Shown piece by piece: positions 18,317 to 27,377 of a stretch of DNA of 50,662 nucleotides; position 1 is the first letter of the stretch; each line of letters begins with the position of its first letter. The notes below the pieces were generated by a model, which had not been told where the DNA came from, ran no database searches, and saw nothing but the letters and a program-made list of their open reading frames with translations. The DNA comes from Verrucomicrobiota bacterium (GTDB lineage Bacteria; Verrucomicrobiota; Verrucomicrobiia; Limisphaerales; DSYF01). The stretch covers positions 1 through 50,662 of the forward strand of contig JALOTZ010000024.1 in assembly GCA_025457615.1 (NCBI GenBank), written 5' to 3'. A program made the translations under genes and the position numbers.

Positions 18317-19201
18317 ATGGTTGGCGGATTGACGCACGCATTGCTCAGTGCGCTGGATTTCAAGGTGCTCGCGGTGCAACGCACGCCCGCGGGACGCTGG
18401 TGGAATTTCCGCCATGTCATCAGCCCGTTCTCGCGCCTGTGGCTGATTCTGGCGGGACGTGCCGTGGTGCGTCACCACGGACGGGAGTTTGTGTTGAAGC
18501 CCGGGCAGATGCACCTGGTCCCACCCTTTACCGAGCACGATTGCCGTTGCCCGCGAGGCTTCGACCATTATCACCTGCACTTTGTGGCTCGACAGCAGAC
18601 CGGGGTGGACCTCCTCTCGATGCTCGACTTCGAGTTTCAGCTTCCAGCGCCCGCGGACACCCTGCGCCTGCTCGAAAGGCTGGAGGCGCTTTGTCCGGAT
18701 CGCAAGCTGCCGTGCTTTGATCCCTCGCGTGACGAATATCGTCGCCAGCCCATCGTGGCCGAGCAGGCCGACCGCGAGATGAACGCCGCGGACTGGTTCG
18801 AGGCGCGCGGGTTGCTGATAGTGCTGCTGACGCCCCATCTGCGCACCGCGCGCCTGCATCCGGGTGTTCATGCCCGGGTCAGCCAGCAATTCCTGGCCGT
18901 GCAAGAGTTCCTGCAGGCGAACCTGCACAAGCCCCTCCGGCTGGCCGACCTTGCCCGCGCGGCCAATCTGCATCCCACCTATTTCTCCGACCGATTCCGC
19001 GAGCTGGTCGGCATTCGTCCGCTGGAGTACCTGACGCAACGGCGCCTGGAGCGCGCCCAGTACCTGCTCGTGACGAGCGCGGCCTCGGTGAAGGAAATCG
19101 CCGCCCAGGTGGGGTTCCCGGATGCCGCGTATTTCACCCGGACTTTCACACGCGGTTGCGGGCGCTCGCCTTCGGAATACCGGGCTGCACATGCGGCCTG
19201 A
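18317..19201 (+). CDS. AraC-family transcriptional regulator
   Basis: A 294-residue regulator with an N-terminal cupin-like sensor half (VVRHHGREFVLKPGQMHLVP, PFTEHDC near residues 50-75) and a C-terminal two-helix-turn-helix DNA-binding domain (~190-290): LRLADLARAANLHPTYFSDR, PLEYLTQRRLERAQYLLVTS, VKEIAAQVGFPDAAYFTRTF and a final SPSEYR. Sugar-responsive AraC proteins such as RhaS/RhaR bind sugar in the cupin part and activate nearby promoters. It is encoded 135 bp upstream of fucI on the same strand, so control of the fucose/rhamnose genes is the natural inference. It could instead regulate the glucan locus on its other side. Confidence 0.88.
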   Translation: MVGGLTHALLSALDFKVLAVQRTPAGRWWNFRHVISPFSRLWLILAGRAVVRHHGREFVLKPGQMHLVPPFTEHDCRCPRGFDHYHLHFVARQQTGVDLLSMLDFEFQLPAPADTLRLLERLEALCPDRKLPCFDPSRDEYRRQPIVAEQADREMNAADWFEARGLLIVLLTPHLRTARLHPGVHARVSQQFLAVQEFLQANLHKPLRLADLARAANLHPTYFSDRFRELVGIRPLEYLTQRRLERAQYLLVTSAASVKEIAAQVGFPDAAYFTRTFTRGCGRSPSEYRAAHAA

Positions 19202-19335
19202 AGCGGTTGCGGGCGGGGGAGTCCCGAATCCCGTGATAAATCCAAGCCTTCTGCATTCTTGTCCAAGTGGATTCACTACGGCGCGCGACGGGTTTCGGGC
19301 AGACTTTCCCAAACCAAACCCATCCGAAGAGCACC

Positions 19336-21159
19336 ATGAAAAGCACGAACACCCCGACTCTGAAAGTCAACGCCCCGGTCAACCGGCTCGTCGGCGACAT
19401 GCCGAAGGTCGGGATTCGCCCCGCCATTGACGGCCGCCTCGGCGGCGTCCGTGAGTCCTTGGAACAGACCACGATGAACATGGCCAGGCGCGTCGCCAAG
19501 CTCATCGAGTCCCGGCTCCGACACTCCAACGGGCTGCCCGTGAAATGCGTGCTGGCCGATTCCTGCATTGGCGGGGTCGTGGAGGCGGCACGGGCGGCCG
19601 AGAAGTTCCGCAAGGAAGGGGTGGGCGTCTCGCTGACCGTGACGCCCTGCTGGTGTTACGGCTCGGAGACGATGGACATGGACGCCGCGATTCCGAAGGC
19701 GATCTGGGGTTTCAATGGCACCGAACGACCCGGCGCCGTATATCTGGCGGCGGTCAGCGCCGCTCACACCCAGAAGGGGTTGCCGGCCTTCACGATTTAT
19801 GGACGCGACGTGCAGGACATTGGGGCGACGGAAATCCCCCGGGATGTGGAGGGCAGGATTCTGGGTTTCGTGAAGGCGGGTCTGGCGGTCGCCACCCTGC
19901 GCGGCAAGAGTTACCTGTCGGTGGGCGGGGTCTCCATGGGCATTGCCGGCTCGATCGTGAACCAGGATTTCTTCGAGGATTCGCTGGGCATGCGGGTCGA
20001 GTGTGTGGACATGACAGAGCTGGTGCGCCGCATCGAGGAAAAGATCTACGACGAGGCGGAGTTCAAGCGGGCGCTGGCGTGGGTGAAGCGGAACTGTCGT
20101 GAAGGCAAGGATTACAACCACCCCGCGCGTTCCCGGAAGCGCAAGGATTGGGAATGGGAGTTTGTGGTGAAGAGCGCCATGATCGTGCGCGACCTGATGA
20201 TCGGCAACCCGCGGCTGAAGTCCTTGGGCTTCGGCGAGGAAGCGCTGGGGCACAACGCCATTCTCTCCGGCTTCCAAGGCCAGCGCCATTGGACCGACCA
20301 TTACCCCAACGGCGATTTCCTGGAAGCGATCTTGAGCTCGTCCTTCGATTGGAACGGCATCCGGGAACCGATCCTGGTGGCGACCGAGAACGACGCGCTC
20401 AATGGCGTGTGCATGGCGCTCGGTCATTTGCTGACGGACACGGCCCAGATCTTCGCCGACGTCCGGACTTATTGGAGTCCGGCGGCGGTGAAACGGGTGG
20501 CCGGCCAGGCGTTGACCGGGGCGGCCGCCCCCGGCTTGCTGCACCTGATCAATTCCGGCGCGGCGGCGCTGGATGGTTGCGGGGCGCAGACGCGCGATGG
20601 GCAGGCCGTGATGAAGCCGTTCTGGGAGATCACGCCCCGGGAAGCGCAGGCGTGCCTGGAGGCCGCCTCCTGGCCGCCGGCGATTTGCGAGTATTTCCGG
20701 GGCGGCGGTTTTTCCTCCGCCTACGGCACCCGCGCCCAGATGCCGGCGACCATGTTCCGCTTGAACCTGGTGAAAGGGTTGGGGCCGGCCCTGCAAATCT
20801 GCGAAGGCCAGTTTGTGGACCTGCCCCGGGAGGTCTATGCCGTGCTCGAGGAGCGGACCAATCCGACCTGGCCCTCGCACTGGTTCGTGCCTTCGCTCAC
20901 CGGCCGGGGCGTGTTTCGCGACGTGTATTCGGTGATGAACGCCTGGGGCGCCAACCACGGCACCATCAGTTACGGGCACATCGGGTCGGAACTCATCACG
21001 CTGGCCGCGATGCTGCGCCTTCCGGTCTATATGCACAATGTGAGCGACGAACGGGTTTTCCGGCCGAGCGCCTGGACCCCCTTTGGCACCTCGGACCTCG
21101 AAGGCGCGGATTTCCGGGCTTGTGCCAATTTCGGACCGCTCTACGCTAAGACGCGTTAA
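19336..21159 (+). CDS. fucI: L-fucose isomerase
   Basis: The ATG at 19336, preceded by GAAGAGC, gives 607 residues, near the ~590 usual for FucI; an upstream in-frame start adds 23 unsupported residues. It interconverts L-fucose and L-fuculose with Mn2+ (and related aldoses such as D-arabinose). Recognisable segments are [20 protein letters not shown] at the N-terminus, [32 protein letters not shown], the catalytic/metal region [20 protein letters not shown] with Glu and Asp ligands, and the late His segment [16 protein letters not shown]. It heads a run fucI-fucU-fucP-rhaB with short gaps (14, 41 and 24 bp), so an operon is likely. Confidence 0.95.
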   Translation: MKSTNTPTLKVNAPVNRLVGDMPKVGIRPAIDGRLGGVRESLEQTTMNMARRVAKLIESRLRHSNGLPVKCVLADSCIGGVVEAARAAEKFRKEGVGVSLTVTPCWCYGSETMDMDAAIPKAIWGFNGTERPGAVYLAAVSAAHTQKGLPAFTIYGRDVQDIGATEIPRDVEGRILGFVKAGLAVATLRGKSYLSVGGVSMGIAGSIVNQDFFEDSLGMRVECVDMTELVRRIEEKIYDEAEFKRALAWVKRNCREGKDYNHPARSRKRKDWEWEFVVKSAMIVRDLMIGNPRLKSLGFGEEALGHNAILSGFQGQRHWTDHYPNGDFLEAILSSSFDWNGIREPILVATENDALNGVCMALGHLLTDTAQIFADVRTYWSPAAVKRVAGQALTGAAAPGLLHLINSGAAALDGCGAQTRDGQAVMKPFWEITPREAQACLEAASWPPAICEYFRGGGFSSAYGTRAQMPATMFRLNLVKGLGPALQICEGQFVDLPREVYAVLEERTNPTWPSHWFVPSLTGRGVFRDVYSVMNAWGANHGTISYGHIGSELITLAAMLRLPVYMHNVSDERVFRPSAWTPFGTSDLEGADFRACANFGPLYAKTR

Positions 21160-21173
21160 CCGCAAGACCAGTC

Positions 21174-21617
21174 ATGCTCAAAGGAATCGCGCCCTGCATC
21201 GGCCCCGAACTGTTGAAGGTCCTCGCTGAGATGGGCCATGGCGACGAGATCGTGCTGGCGGACGCCCATTTCCCGGGCCACACGCTGAGTGCCCGCGTGT
21301 TGCGGGCGGACGGCGTGGGCATCCCCGCGCTGCTGGAGGGCATCCTTCCCTTGTTCGAACTCGATTCCTACGCCGTGCCGCTGGCCATGATGGCCGCCGT
21401 GCCGGGGGATCAACTGGATCCGGCCGTGGAGGCTCGCTACCTCAACGTGATCAGGCGGCATGCGCCCGGGGTCAAGCCGCCTGAACGAATGGATAGGTTC
21501 GCCTTCTATGCGCGGGTCCGAAGCGCCTTTGCGGTGGTCATGACGGGTGAAACGGCGAAGTACGGCAACCTCATCCTGAAGAAAGGCGTGACCCCTTTTC
21601 AACCTGCCCCGGCGTAA
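21174..21617 (+). CDS. fucU: L-fucose mutarotase, RbsD/FucU family
   Basis: A 147-residue protein typical of FucU (about 140). It interconverts alpha and beta anomers of L-fucose, feeding FucI with the preferred anomer. Family marks are [38 protein letters not shown] with the conserved catalytic-region Asp and His, and the C-terminal [20 protein letters not shown] with [10 protein letters not shown]. It begins 14 bp after fucI and precedes fucP. RbsD (ribose pyranase) is the only close alternative; context and the FucU-type C-terminus favour fucose. Confidence 0.93.
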   Translation: MLKGIAPCIGPELLKVLAEMGHGDEIVLADAHFPGHTLSARVLRADGVGIPALLEGILPLFELDSYAVPLAMMAAVPGDQLDPAVEARYLNVIRRHAPGVKPPERMDRFAFYARVRSAFAVVMTGETAKYGNLILKKGVTPFQPAPA

Positions 21618-21658
21618 ACTCAAGCCGCGAAACCATCCGTCATGCGAGTCCATCCGGC

Positions 21659-23005
21659 ATGAAATCATCCAATCCAAGCATGTTCGTGACGGCGGACGGA
21701 CGGAACGTCCTTTTCACATTCGTCCTGGTCAGTTCCCTCTTTCTGCTCTGGGGATTCTGCAACGGGATGATTGACGTGATGGACAAGCATTTTCAGCAGG
21801 AACTCCACCTCACGCTGGCGCAGTCGGCGTGGGTGCAATTCGCTCATTACCTGGGATATTTCCTCATGGCGCTGCCGGCCGGCTGGCTGGCCACGAGGTT
21901 GGGGTACAAGGGGGGGATTATTGCCGGACTGCTGATGGTGGCGGTGGGCGGTTTTTGGTTCATCCCGGCCACCAAGATTGCGGCCTTCTGGGCCTTCCTG
22001 CTGGGCGTGTGCGTGATTGCCGCCGGGCTCACCTTCCTGGAAACCATCGCCAATCCCTACACCACCGTGCTCGGACCGGAGAAGTATGCCGCCACACGCA
22101 TCAACCTGGCGCAGTCGTGCAACGGGATCGGCTGGATCTTCGGACCGATCGCCGGCGGGATGTTCTTCTACGGGAAGGACGCCGCCGGGAACAGCACGGG
22201 CAGCCAGACGCTCTGGATTCCCTACGCCGCGGTGGGAGTGGTGGTGCTGGTTCTGGCGGTGGTGTTCTACTTCGCCAGTGTTCCGGACATCAAGACCGAG
22301 GACGATTATCACCTGGACGATTCGACACCCGGCTGTTCGCATTCCATCTGGAAGCATCCGCACTTTGTGCTGGCCGTGGCGGCGCAGTTTTTCTATGTGG
22401 CGGCGCAGGCGGGCATTTTCAGCTTCTTCATCAATTACATGACCTCGCAGGTGCCGGCGATCCCGGATGCCTGGGGCAGCGGACTTTTGAAAGGGTTGTT
22501 TGAAGTCCGTGAGAGCGGCGAGCGCCACATCAGCGACCAGGGGGCCGCGACGCTGGCGTCGGTCGGATTCATCTGCTTCCTGGCCGGCCGTTTCACCGGC
22601 GCGGGGATTTTGCGCAAGTTCGCCGCGCACAAGGTGCTGGGATTGTATGGGGTGCTCAACGTCCTTGTGTGCCTGCTGGTCTTCCTCAAGTTGGGATGGC
22701 TGTCGGTGGGGTGCGTGTTCCTGAGCTACTTCTTCATGTCTGTCATGTTCCCGACCATTTTCGCGTTGGGCATCCACGGGCTGGGTCTCCGGGCGAAGAA
22801 GGCCTCGGCGTTCATCGTGATGGCAATCATGGGCGGGGCAATCCTGCCGAAACTCATGGGGGCGGTGGGCGACCACTACGGCATGTCGCGCGCGTTCATC
22901 GTGCCGCTCGCCTGCTTTGGGTTCGTGGCGTTCTACGGCTATTCCTGGTCCAAGCTGAGCCGATCCGAAGGCGTGCGCGGACTGAAGGCCTCCGGCGGGC
23001 ACTGA
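21659..23005 (+). CDS. fucP: L-fucose:H+ symporter, MFS
   Basis: A 448-residue inner-membrane transporter with about twelve hydrophobic segments, beginning FTFVLVSSLFLLWGFCNGMI and continuing with an acidic residue in the first helix region (GMIDVMDKHFQQ), comparable to the essential Asp of E. coli FucP. Other family marks are AHYLGYFLMALPAGWLATRL, GLTFLETIANPYTTVLGPEK and NLAQSCNGIGWIFGPIAGG. A long hydrophilic loop at ~205-225 (DIKTEDDYHLDDSTPG) separates the two halves. It should import L-fucose with protons. Related members carry other sugars (rhamnose, glucose/galactose), so specificity rests on the fucI/fucU context. Confidence 0.9.
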   Translation: MKSSNPSMFVTADGRNVLFTFVLVSSLFLLWGFCNGMIDVMDKHFQQELHLTLAQSAWVQFAHYLGYFLMALPAGWLATRLGYKGGIIAGLLMVAVGGFWFIPATKIAAFWAFLLGVCVIAAGLTFLETIANPYTTVLGPEKYAATRINLAQSCNGIGWIFGPIAGGMFFYGKDAAGNSTGSQTLWIPYAAVGVVVLVLAVVFYFASVPDIKTEDDYHLDDSTPGCSHSIWKHPHFVLAVAAQFFYVAAQAGIFSFFINYMTSQVPAIPDAWGSGLLKGLFEVRESGERHISDQGAATLASVGFICFLAGRFTGAGILRKFAAHKVLGLYGVLNVLVCLLVFLKLGWLSVGCVFLSYFFMSVMFPTIFALGIHGLGLRAKKASAFIVMAIMGGAILPKLMGAVGDHYGMSRAFIVPLACFGFVAFYGYSWSKLSRSEGVRGLKASGGH

Positions 23006-23029
23006 CCCGCAGAACCCTCTGTAACGCGT

Positions 23030-24526
23030 ATGGCGAAGCAAGTCTATCTGGCGGTTGATCTCGGTGCGGAGAGCGGACGAATCATGGCGGGCCTCTGGAA
23101 TGGCCGGAAGCTCAAGCTCGAGGAGATTCATCGCTTCCCCAATGGAGCGGTGGCTCTGGGCGAAACCATTCGCTGGGATGTCCTGCGGCTCTGGGCGGAA
23201 ATCCAGAACGGCCTCGCGCTGGCCGGGAAGAGGTTCGGCCCCCACGTGGTTTCGGTTGGGGCGGACACCTGGGGGGTGGACTTCGTGCTGCTGAACCAGC
23301 AGGAGGAGATACTGGGGCAACCCTATCACTATCGGGACGCCCGCACGCGCGGCGCGTTGGAGCGCACGTTCAAAAAGGTGCCGCGCGCCGAGATCTTCGC
23401 GCAGTCCGGCCTCCAGTTCATGGAATTGAACTCGCTCTACCAGTTGCTCGCGTGGCAGGCGCATTCGCCCGCCATCCTGGAGGCTGCGGACACCCTGTTG
23501 TTCATGCCGGACTTCCTGCACTGGGCGATGTGCGGCGCCAAGAACGCCGAATTCACCATCGCGTCCACGTCGCAGTTCCTGCATCCGCTCAAGCGCAACT
23601 GGTCGCGGCCGCTGCTCCGACAGCTTGGCTTGCCCACGCATTTCCTCCCCAAGATCGTCCCGCCGGGCACCGCACTGGGCAGGCTCCGTCCGTCCCTGGC
23701 CGACCGGACCGGACTCCGGGGTGTGAACGTGGTCGCGCCGCCGTCGCATGACACCGCCTCGGCGGTGGCCGGCGTGCCGACCGCCAACACGGGCAAGGCG
23801 GACTGGGCGTACATCAGTTCGGGCACGTGGTCGTTGATGGGAGTGGAGGTCCGGAAGGCTGCGTTGTCAGCCCGCGCGTTGGAACTGAACATGACCAATG
23901 AAGGGGGCGTGGACGGCACGTATCGCCTGCTGAAGAACATCATGGGGCTCTGGCTGGTGCAGCAATGCAAACGATCCTTCGATGCCGCGGGGCGCCGGCA
24001 CGACTATGGGCAGTTGGCTGACTTGGCGGCCCGGGCCCGACCGTTCCGGTCGCTGGTCAACCTCAACGACCCGCGCTTCCTGAATCCGCCGGACATGCCC
24101 CGCGCCATCCAAGCGTTTTGCAAGGACACCCGGCAACCGGTCCCCAGGAGCGTGGGCGAGCTCGTTCGCTGCGCCTATGAGAGCCTCGCCTTGAAGTATG
24201 CGGAGGTGCTGGACAGTCTGGAGGAGCTCACCGGGGAGTCCATCGAGATCATCCACATCGTAGGCGGCGGTTCCCAGAGCGCCATCCTGAACCAGTTCGC
24301 CGCCGATGCGTGTCAGCGTCCGGTGGTGGCCGGCCCGGTGGAAGCCACCGCGATGGGCAACCTCCTGACCCAGGTGCGGGCCAGTGGGGAGCTGGATTCG
24401 CTGTCCGAAATGCGCGAGGTGGTCCGCGCCTCCAGCCCCGTCCAGCGTTACGAACCGCGTCCGGCGTCCGCCCGGATCGATGCCAGGGAGCGATTCCAGG
24501 CCCTGCGCCGCCAGGAATGCTTTTGA
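23030..24526 (+). CDS. rhaB: Rhamnulokinase-type FGGY sugar kinase (L-fuculose and/or L-rhamnulose)
   Basis: A 498-residue FGGY-family kinase. The start (YLAVDLGAESGRIMAG), ADTWGVDFVLLN, YHYRDARTRGALERTF, FMELNSLYQLLAWQ and FMPDFLHWAMCG follow rhamnulokinase (RhaB) rather than FucK. The C-terminal nucleotide-binding part shows YISSGTWSLMGVE and IHIVGGGSQSAILNQFAADA. It phosphorylates a ketose at O-1 to give the substrate of the class II aldolase. No rhamnose isomerase is encoded in the window while fucose isomerase is, so the enzyme probably serves L-fuculose, or both 6-deoxyketoses. It lies 24 bp after fucP. Confidence 0.9.
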   Translation: MAKQVYLAVDLGAESGRIMAGLWNGRKLKLEEIHRFPNGAVALGETIRWDVLRLWAEIQNGLALAGKRFGPHVVSVGADTWGVDFVLLNQQEEILGQPYHYRDARTRGALERTFKKVPRAEIFAQSGLQFMELNSLYQLLAWQAHSPAILEAADTLLFMPDFLHWAMCGAKNAEFTIASTSQFLHPLKRNWSRPLLRQLGLPTHFLPKIVPPGTALGRLRPSLADRTGLRGVNVVAPPSHDTASAVAGVPTANTGKADWAYISSGTWSLMGVEVRKAALSARALELNMTNEGGVDGTYRLLKNIMGLWLVQQCKRSFDAAGRRHDYGQLADLAARARPFRSLVNLNDPRFLNPPDMPRAIQAFCKDTRQPVPRSVGELVRCAYESLALKYAEVLDSLEELTGESIEIIHIVGGGSQSAILNQFAADACQRPVVAGPVEATAMGNLLTQVRASGELDSLSEMREVVRASSPVQRYEPRPASARIDARERFQALRRQECF

Positions 24527-24581
24527 TTGCCGCCGCGAGTCTGGCTTGCCTTGTTGCCCTCGGACTCGCGATTGTTTGAGA

Positions 24582-25301
24582 ATGAACGTCACGCTGTTCA
24601 TCCCGTGCTTCATCGACCAATGCTATCCGCAGGTGGGGATCAGCGTGGTGCGGATCCTGGAGAAGCTCGGGCACACGGTGGAGTACCCGACGGAGCAGAC
24701 CTGCTGCGGTCAACCCGCCTTCAACTCCGGCGCGTGGGACCAGGCGCGGGTCACGGCGCGCCAGGCGCTCAAGGTGTTTCGCGGGGCGGAGATCATCGTG
24801 ACCCCGTCCGGTTCCTGCGGCGCGATGATGAAGGTGTTTTACCCCGACCTCTTCCAGGGAACGCCCGCGCACAAGGAAGCCTGCCGGCTGGCGGGGAAGG
24901 TGTGGGAGTTCTCCTCGTTCCTCGTCAACAAGCTGGGGGTCACGGATCTGGGGAGCCGGTTCGAGGGGCGCGTGACTTTTCACGACGGCTGTCACAGCAT
25001 CCGCGAGATGCACGTGCGCCGGGAACCGCGCGAGCTGCTCCAGCACGTGCGCGGCCTGGAGCTGGTCGAGATGAGCCCGGCGGACACCTGTTGCGGCTTC
25101 GGCGGCACGTTCTCGGTGAAGTTTCCCATGATTTCCACCGCCATGGGCGAACAAAAGTGCGCGGCGATTGACCAGACCGGCGTGGACACGGTGGTTTCGT
25201 TGGACTCCAGTTGCCTGATGCACATTCAGGGTCTGTTTGACCGACAGGGCAAACGGATGCGCAGCCTGCATCTGGCGGAGGTGCTCGCCACCGGCTTATG
25301 A
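24582..25301 (+). CDS. lutA: L-lactate oxidation complex subunit LutA (Fe-S oxidoreductase, CCG type)
   Basis: With the ATG at 24582 the protein has 239 residues, the normal LutA/YkgE length; the frame is open further upstream but that overlaps rhaB. Two cysteine-rich CCG motifs are present: QTCCGQPAFNSG and DTCCGFGGTFSVKFP, which bind iron-sulfur clusters in this heterodisulfide-reductase-like family, plus GSCGAMMKVFYPDLF and VTFHDGCHSIREM. LutABC oxidises L-lactate to pyruvate. Its stop overlaps the lutB start (ATGA), so translation is coupled. In this locus it would consume the lactate produced by the microcompartment. Confidence 0.93.
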   Translation: MNVTLFIPCFIDQCYPQVGISVVRILEKLGHTVEYPTEQTCCGQPAFNSGAWDQARVTARQALKVFRGAEIIVTPSGSCGAMMKVFYPDLFQGTPAHKEACRLAGKVWEFSSFLVNKLGVTDLGSRFEGRVTFHDGCHSIREMHVRREPRELLQHVRGLELVEMSPADTCCGFGGTFSVKFPMISTAMGEQKCAAIDQTGVDTVVSLDSSCLMHIQGLFDRQGKRMRSLHLAEVLATGL

Positions 25302-26695
25302 GCACCACCGCCAGCCACTTCAAACGGAGCGCCACGCAGTATTGCCACGACGCGGACCATCGGCAGCGCATCCGCACCGCGCTGACGGGCTACGAGGTCA
25401 AACGGGATGAAAACAAGTCCCGGTTCCAAAGCTGGGAGGACGCCCGCCAGACCGCCGCGGAAATCAAGCACGAGGTCATCAACCACCTGGACCGGTATCT
25501 GGAACTCTTCGAGCGGAATCTCAAGGCGCGCGGCGTGCAGGTGCACTGGGCCTCCGATGCCCGGGAAGCGTGCGAGTGCATCGTCCGCATCGCTCGCGAT
25601 AACAGCGTCCGCCGCATCATCAAGTCCAAGAGCATGACCTCGGAGGAGATTCACCTCAATGCGGCGCTGGAGAAGGAGGGCTTCGACGTCTTCGAGTCCG
25701 ACCTGGGTGAATTCATCGTGCAGCTGCGCAACGAGCCGCCCTATCACCTGGTCTTTCCCTCGATGCACCTGACGCGGCACCAGATCAGCGAGACGTTCAC
25801 CGAGAAGCTCGGGGCGGAGCGCGTGTCCGAACCCGAACAGCTCACCCTGATCGCCCGGCGCGTGATGCGGCAGAAGTTCTGCAAGGCCGACATGGGCGTC
25901 AGCGGGGTCAACTTTGGGGTGGCGGAAACCGGCATGATCTCGGTGACCGAGAACGAGGGCAACGCACGGCTGACCACCTCCCTGCCGCGGATTCACGTCG
26001 CCTTGATGGGGATCGAAAAGCTGGTGCGACGGATGGACGATCTGGCGCTGTTCCTGCCCATGCTGGCCACCGCAGGCGCCGGTCAGGCCTTGACGTGCTA
26101 CAACACCCTCTTCGGCGCCGCCCGGCTGCCCGGCGAGCCGGACGGGCCCGGGCAGATGCATGTCGTCCTGCTCGACAATGGCCGCACGGCCGTGCTCGCG
26201 GATGCCGAGCAGCGCGATTCCCTGCACTGCATCCGGTGCGGCGCCTGCCTGAATGTGTGCCCCATCTTCCGCAATGTCGGTGGGCACAGCTACGGCACGG
26301 TGTACGGCGGGCCGATCGGCTCGGTCATCACCCCGAACCTGCGCGGGATGCAGGACTGGAAGCACTTGTCGTTCGCATCGTCGCTGTGCGGCGCCTGCAC
26401 GGAGGCCTGTCCCGTAAAGATTGATCTGGCGCATCACCTGTTGCAGAACCGGCGCAAGGCGGTCAAGGCCAGGCCGCCGTTCTTCGAAGGGCTGTTGTGG
26501 AGCGGTTTCGCCCACCTGATGCGCCAGCCGGCTTTGTATCGCCTGGGCGCCAAGGTGGGTCGCCTGCTTCAACCGCTGCACGGTCTGGTCCAGGGTTCGG
26601 TGCTCGATCCGGCACGGGGTTGGACCCAATCCCGCGAAACGCCCCGGATCGCGCGTCGGAGCTTCACGGATTGGTGGAAGGAGACACATCGATGA
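25298..26695 (+). CDS. lutB: L-lactate oxidation complex subunit LutB
   Basis: A 465-residue protein with an N-terminal LUD domain (~40-300; RIIKSKSMTSEEIHLNAALE, GVNFGVAETGMISVTENEGN) and a C-terminal two-cluster ferredoxin-like domain (CIRCGACLNVCPIF and CGACTEACPVKIDL). A four-helix tail follows, as in LutB/YkgF. It is the iron-sulfur electron-transfer subunit of the lactate dehydrogenase complex. Start and stop overlap lutA and lutC by ATGA junctions, giving a tight three-gene unit. The length matches the family (about 470). Confidence 0.94.
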   Translation: MSTTASHFKRSATQYCHDADHRQRIRTALTGYEVKRDENKSRFQSWEDARQTAAEIKHEVINHLDRYLELFERNLKARGVQVHWASDAREACECIVRIARDNSVRRIIKSKSMTSEEIHLNAALEKEGFDVFESDLGEFIVQLRNEPPYHLVFPSMHLTRHQISETFTEKLGAERVSEPEQLTLIARRVMRQKFCKADMGVSGVNFGVAETGMISVTENEGNARLTTSLPRIHVALMGIEKLVRRMDDLALFLPMLATAGAGQALTCYNTLFGAARLPGEPDGPGQMHVVLLDNGRTAVLADAEQRDSLHCIRCGACLNVCPIFRNVGGHSYGTVYGGPIGSVITPNLRGMQDWKHLSFASSLCGACTEACPVKIDLAHHLLQNRRKAVKARPPFFEGLLWSGFAHLMRQPALYRLGAKVGRLLQPLHGLVQGSVLDPARGWTQSRETPRIARRSFTDWWKETHR

Positions 26696-27375
26696 CCTCA
26701 CGCGAAAGGATTCTGGGCCGGATTCGCGAGGCGTTGCGGGTCCGGGCGCCGGTCCCCGGTCACGCTGCGGACGATGCGGCCGCCACGATGGGGGAAGGGA
26801 GTGCGGAGATTCGCCAATGGTTGCCGAGGGTGGGGGCTACGTGGGAACAGCAACGGGACCTCTTTGCGCAAAACTCGGCGGCCCTGAAGACCGAGTTCAA
26901 GCAAGTGTCCGACGCGGCGGCCGCCAGCGCGGAGATCCAGGGCCTTGCCGAGGCGGGCCATTGGCGGCTGGTGGCGGCCCATCGGACACCGCTCCTGGAG
27001 GAGATCCTGGCGCGGGTCGAGGTGGAGACACTCTGGATGGGCGCCGGTCCGGTCACCGACGATCTGGAGATCTGCAACGCCGGGGTGACCACGTGCGAGG
27101 CGTTGGTGGCGCAGACTGGCAGCGTTTTGGTGACGAGCCTTGGCTCGGGGGGGCGCGCCCTGTCGGTGCTCCCGCCGCACCACCTTGTCATCGCCAGACG
27201 GGAGCAGTTGGTGCCGGACCTTCCGGCGGCTTTCGCCTTGCTGAGGGAGAAGTACGGCGACCGCTTTCCCAGCATGATCTCGTTCATCACCGGCCCCAGC
27301 CGCACGGGAGACATCGAACGCATCCTCGTCCTGGGCGCGCACGGCCCCAAACGGCTGACCGTGCTTCTCTGCTGA
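26692..27375 (+). CDS. lutC: L-lactate oxidation complex subunit LutC
   Basis: The ATG at 26692 overlaps the lutB stop and has GGAAGGAGA 7 bases upstream; it gives 227 residues, normal for LutC/YkgG. The single LUD domain contains SRERILGRIREAL at the N-terminus, ICNAGVTTCEALVAQTGSVL and a C-terminal SFITGPSRTGDIERILVLGA segment characteristic of LutC. It completes the LutABC complex. It ends 2 bp from the convergent deoR stop at 27378, so no terminator fits between them and transcripts would overlap. Confidence 0.93.
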   Translation: MTSRERILGRIREALRVRAPVPGHAADDAAATMGEGSAEIRQWLPRVGATWEQQRDLFAQNSAALKTEFKQVSDAAAASAEIQGLAEAGHWRLVAAHRTPLLEEILARVEVETLWMGAGPVTDDLEICNAGVTTCEALVAQTGSVLVTSLGSGGRALSVLPPHHLVIARREQLVPDLPAAFALLREKYGDRFPSMISFITGPSRTGDIERILVLGAHGPKRLTVLLC

Positions 27376-27377
27376 TT

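Noticed and set aside
19276-21165. 629-codon minus-strand frame antisense to fucI
   Set aside because: Covers fucI exactly in the mirror frame; low-information His/Arg-rich translation.
21665-23749. 694-codon minus-strand frame antisense to fucP and rhaB
   Set aside because: Spans two confidently identified plus-strand genes and their gap; no recognisable motif.
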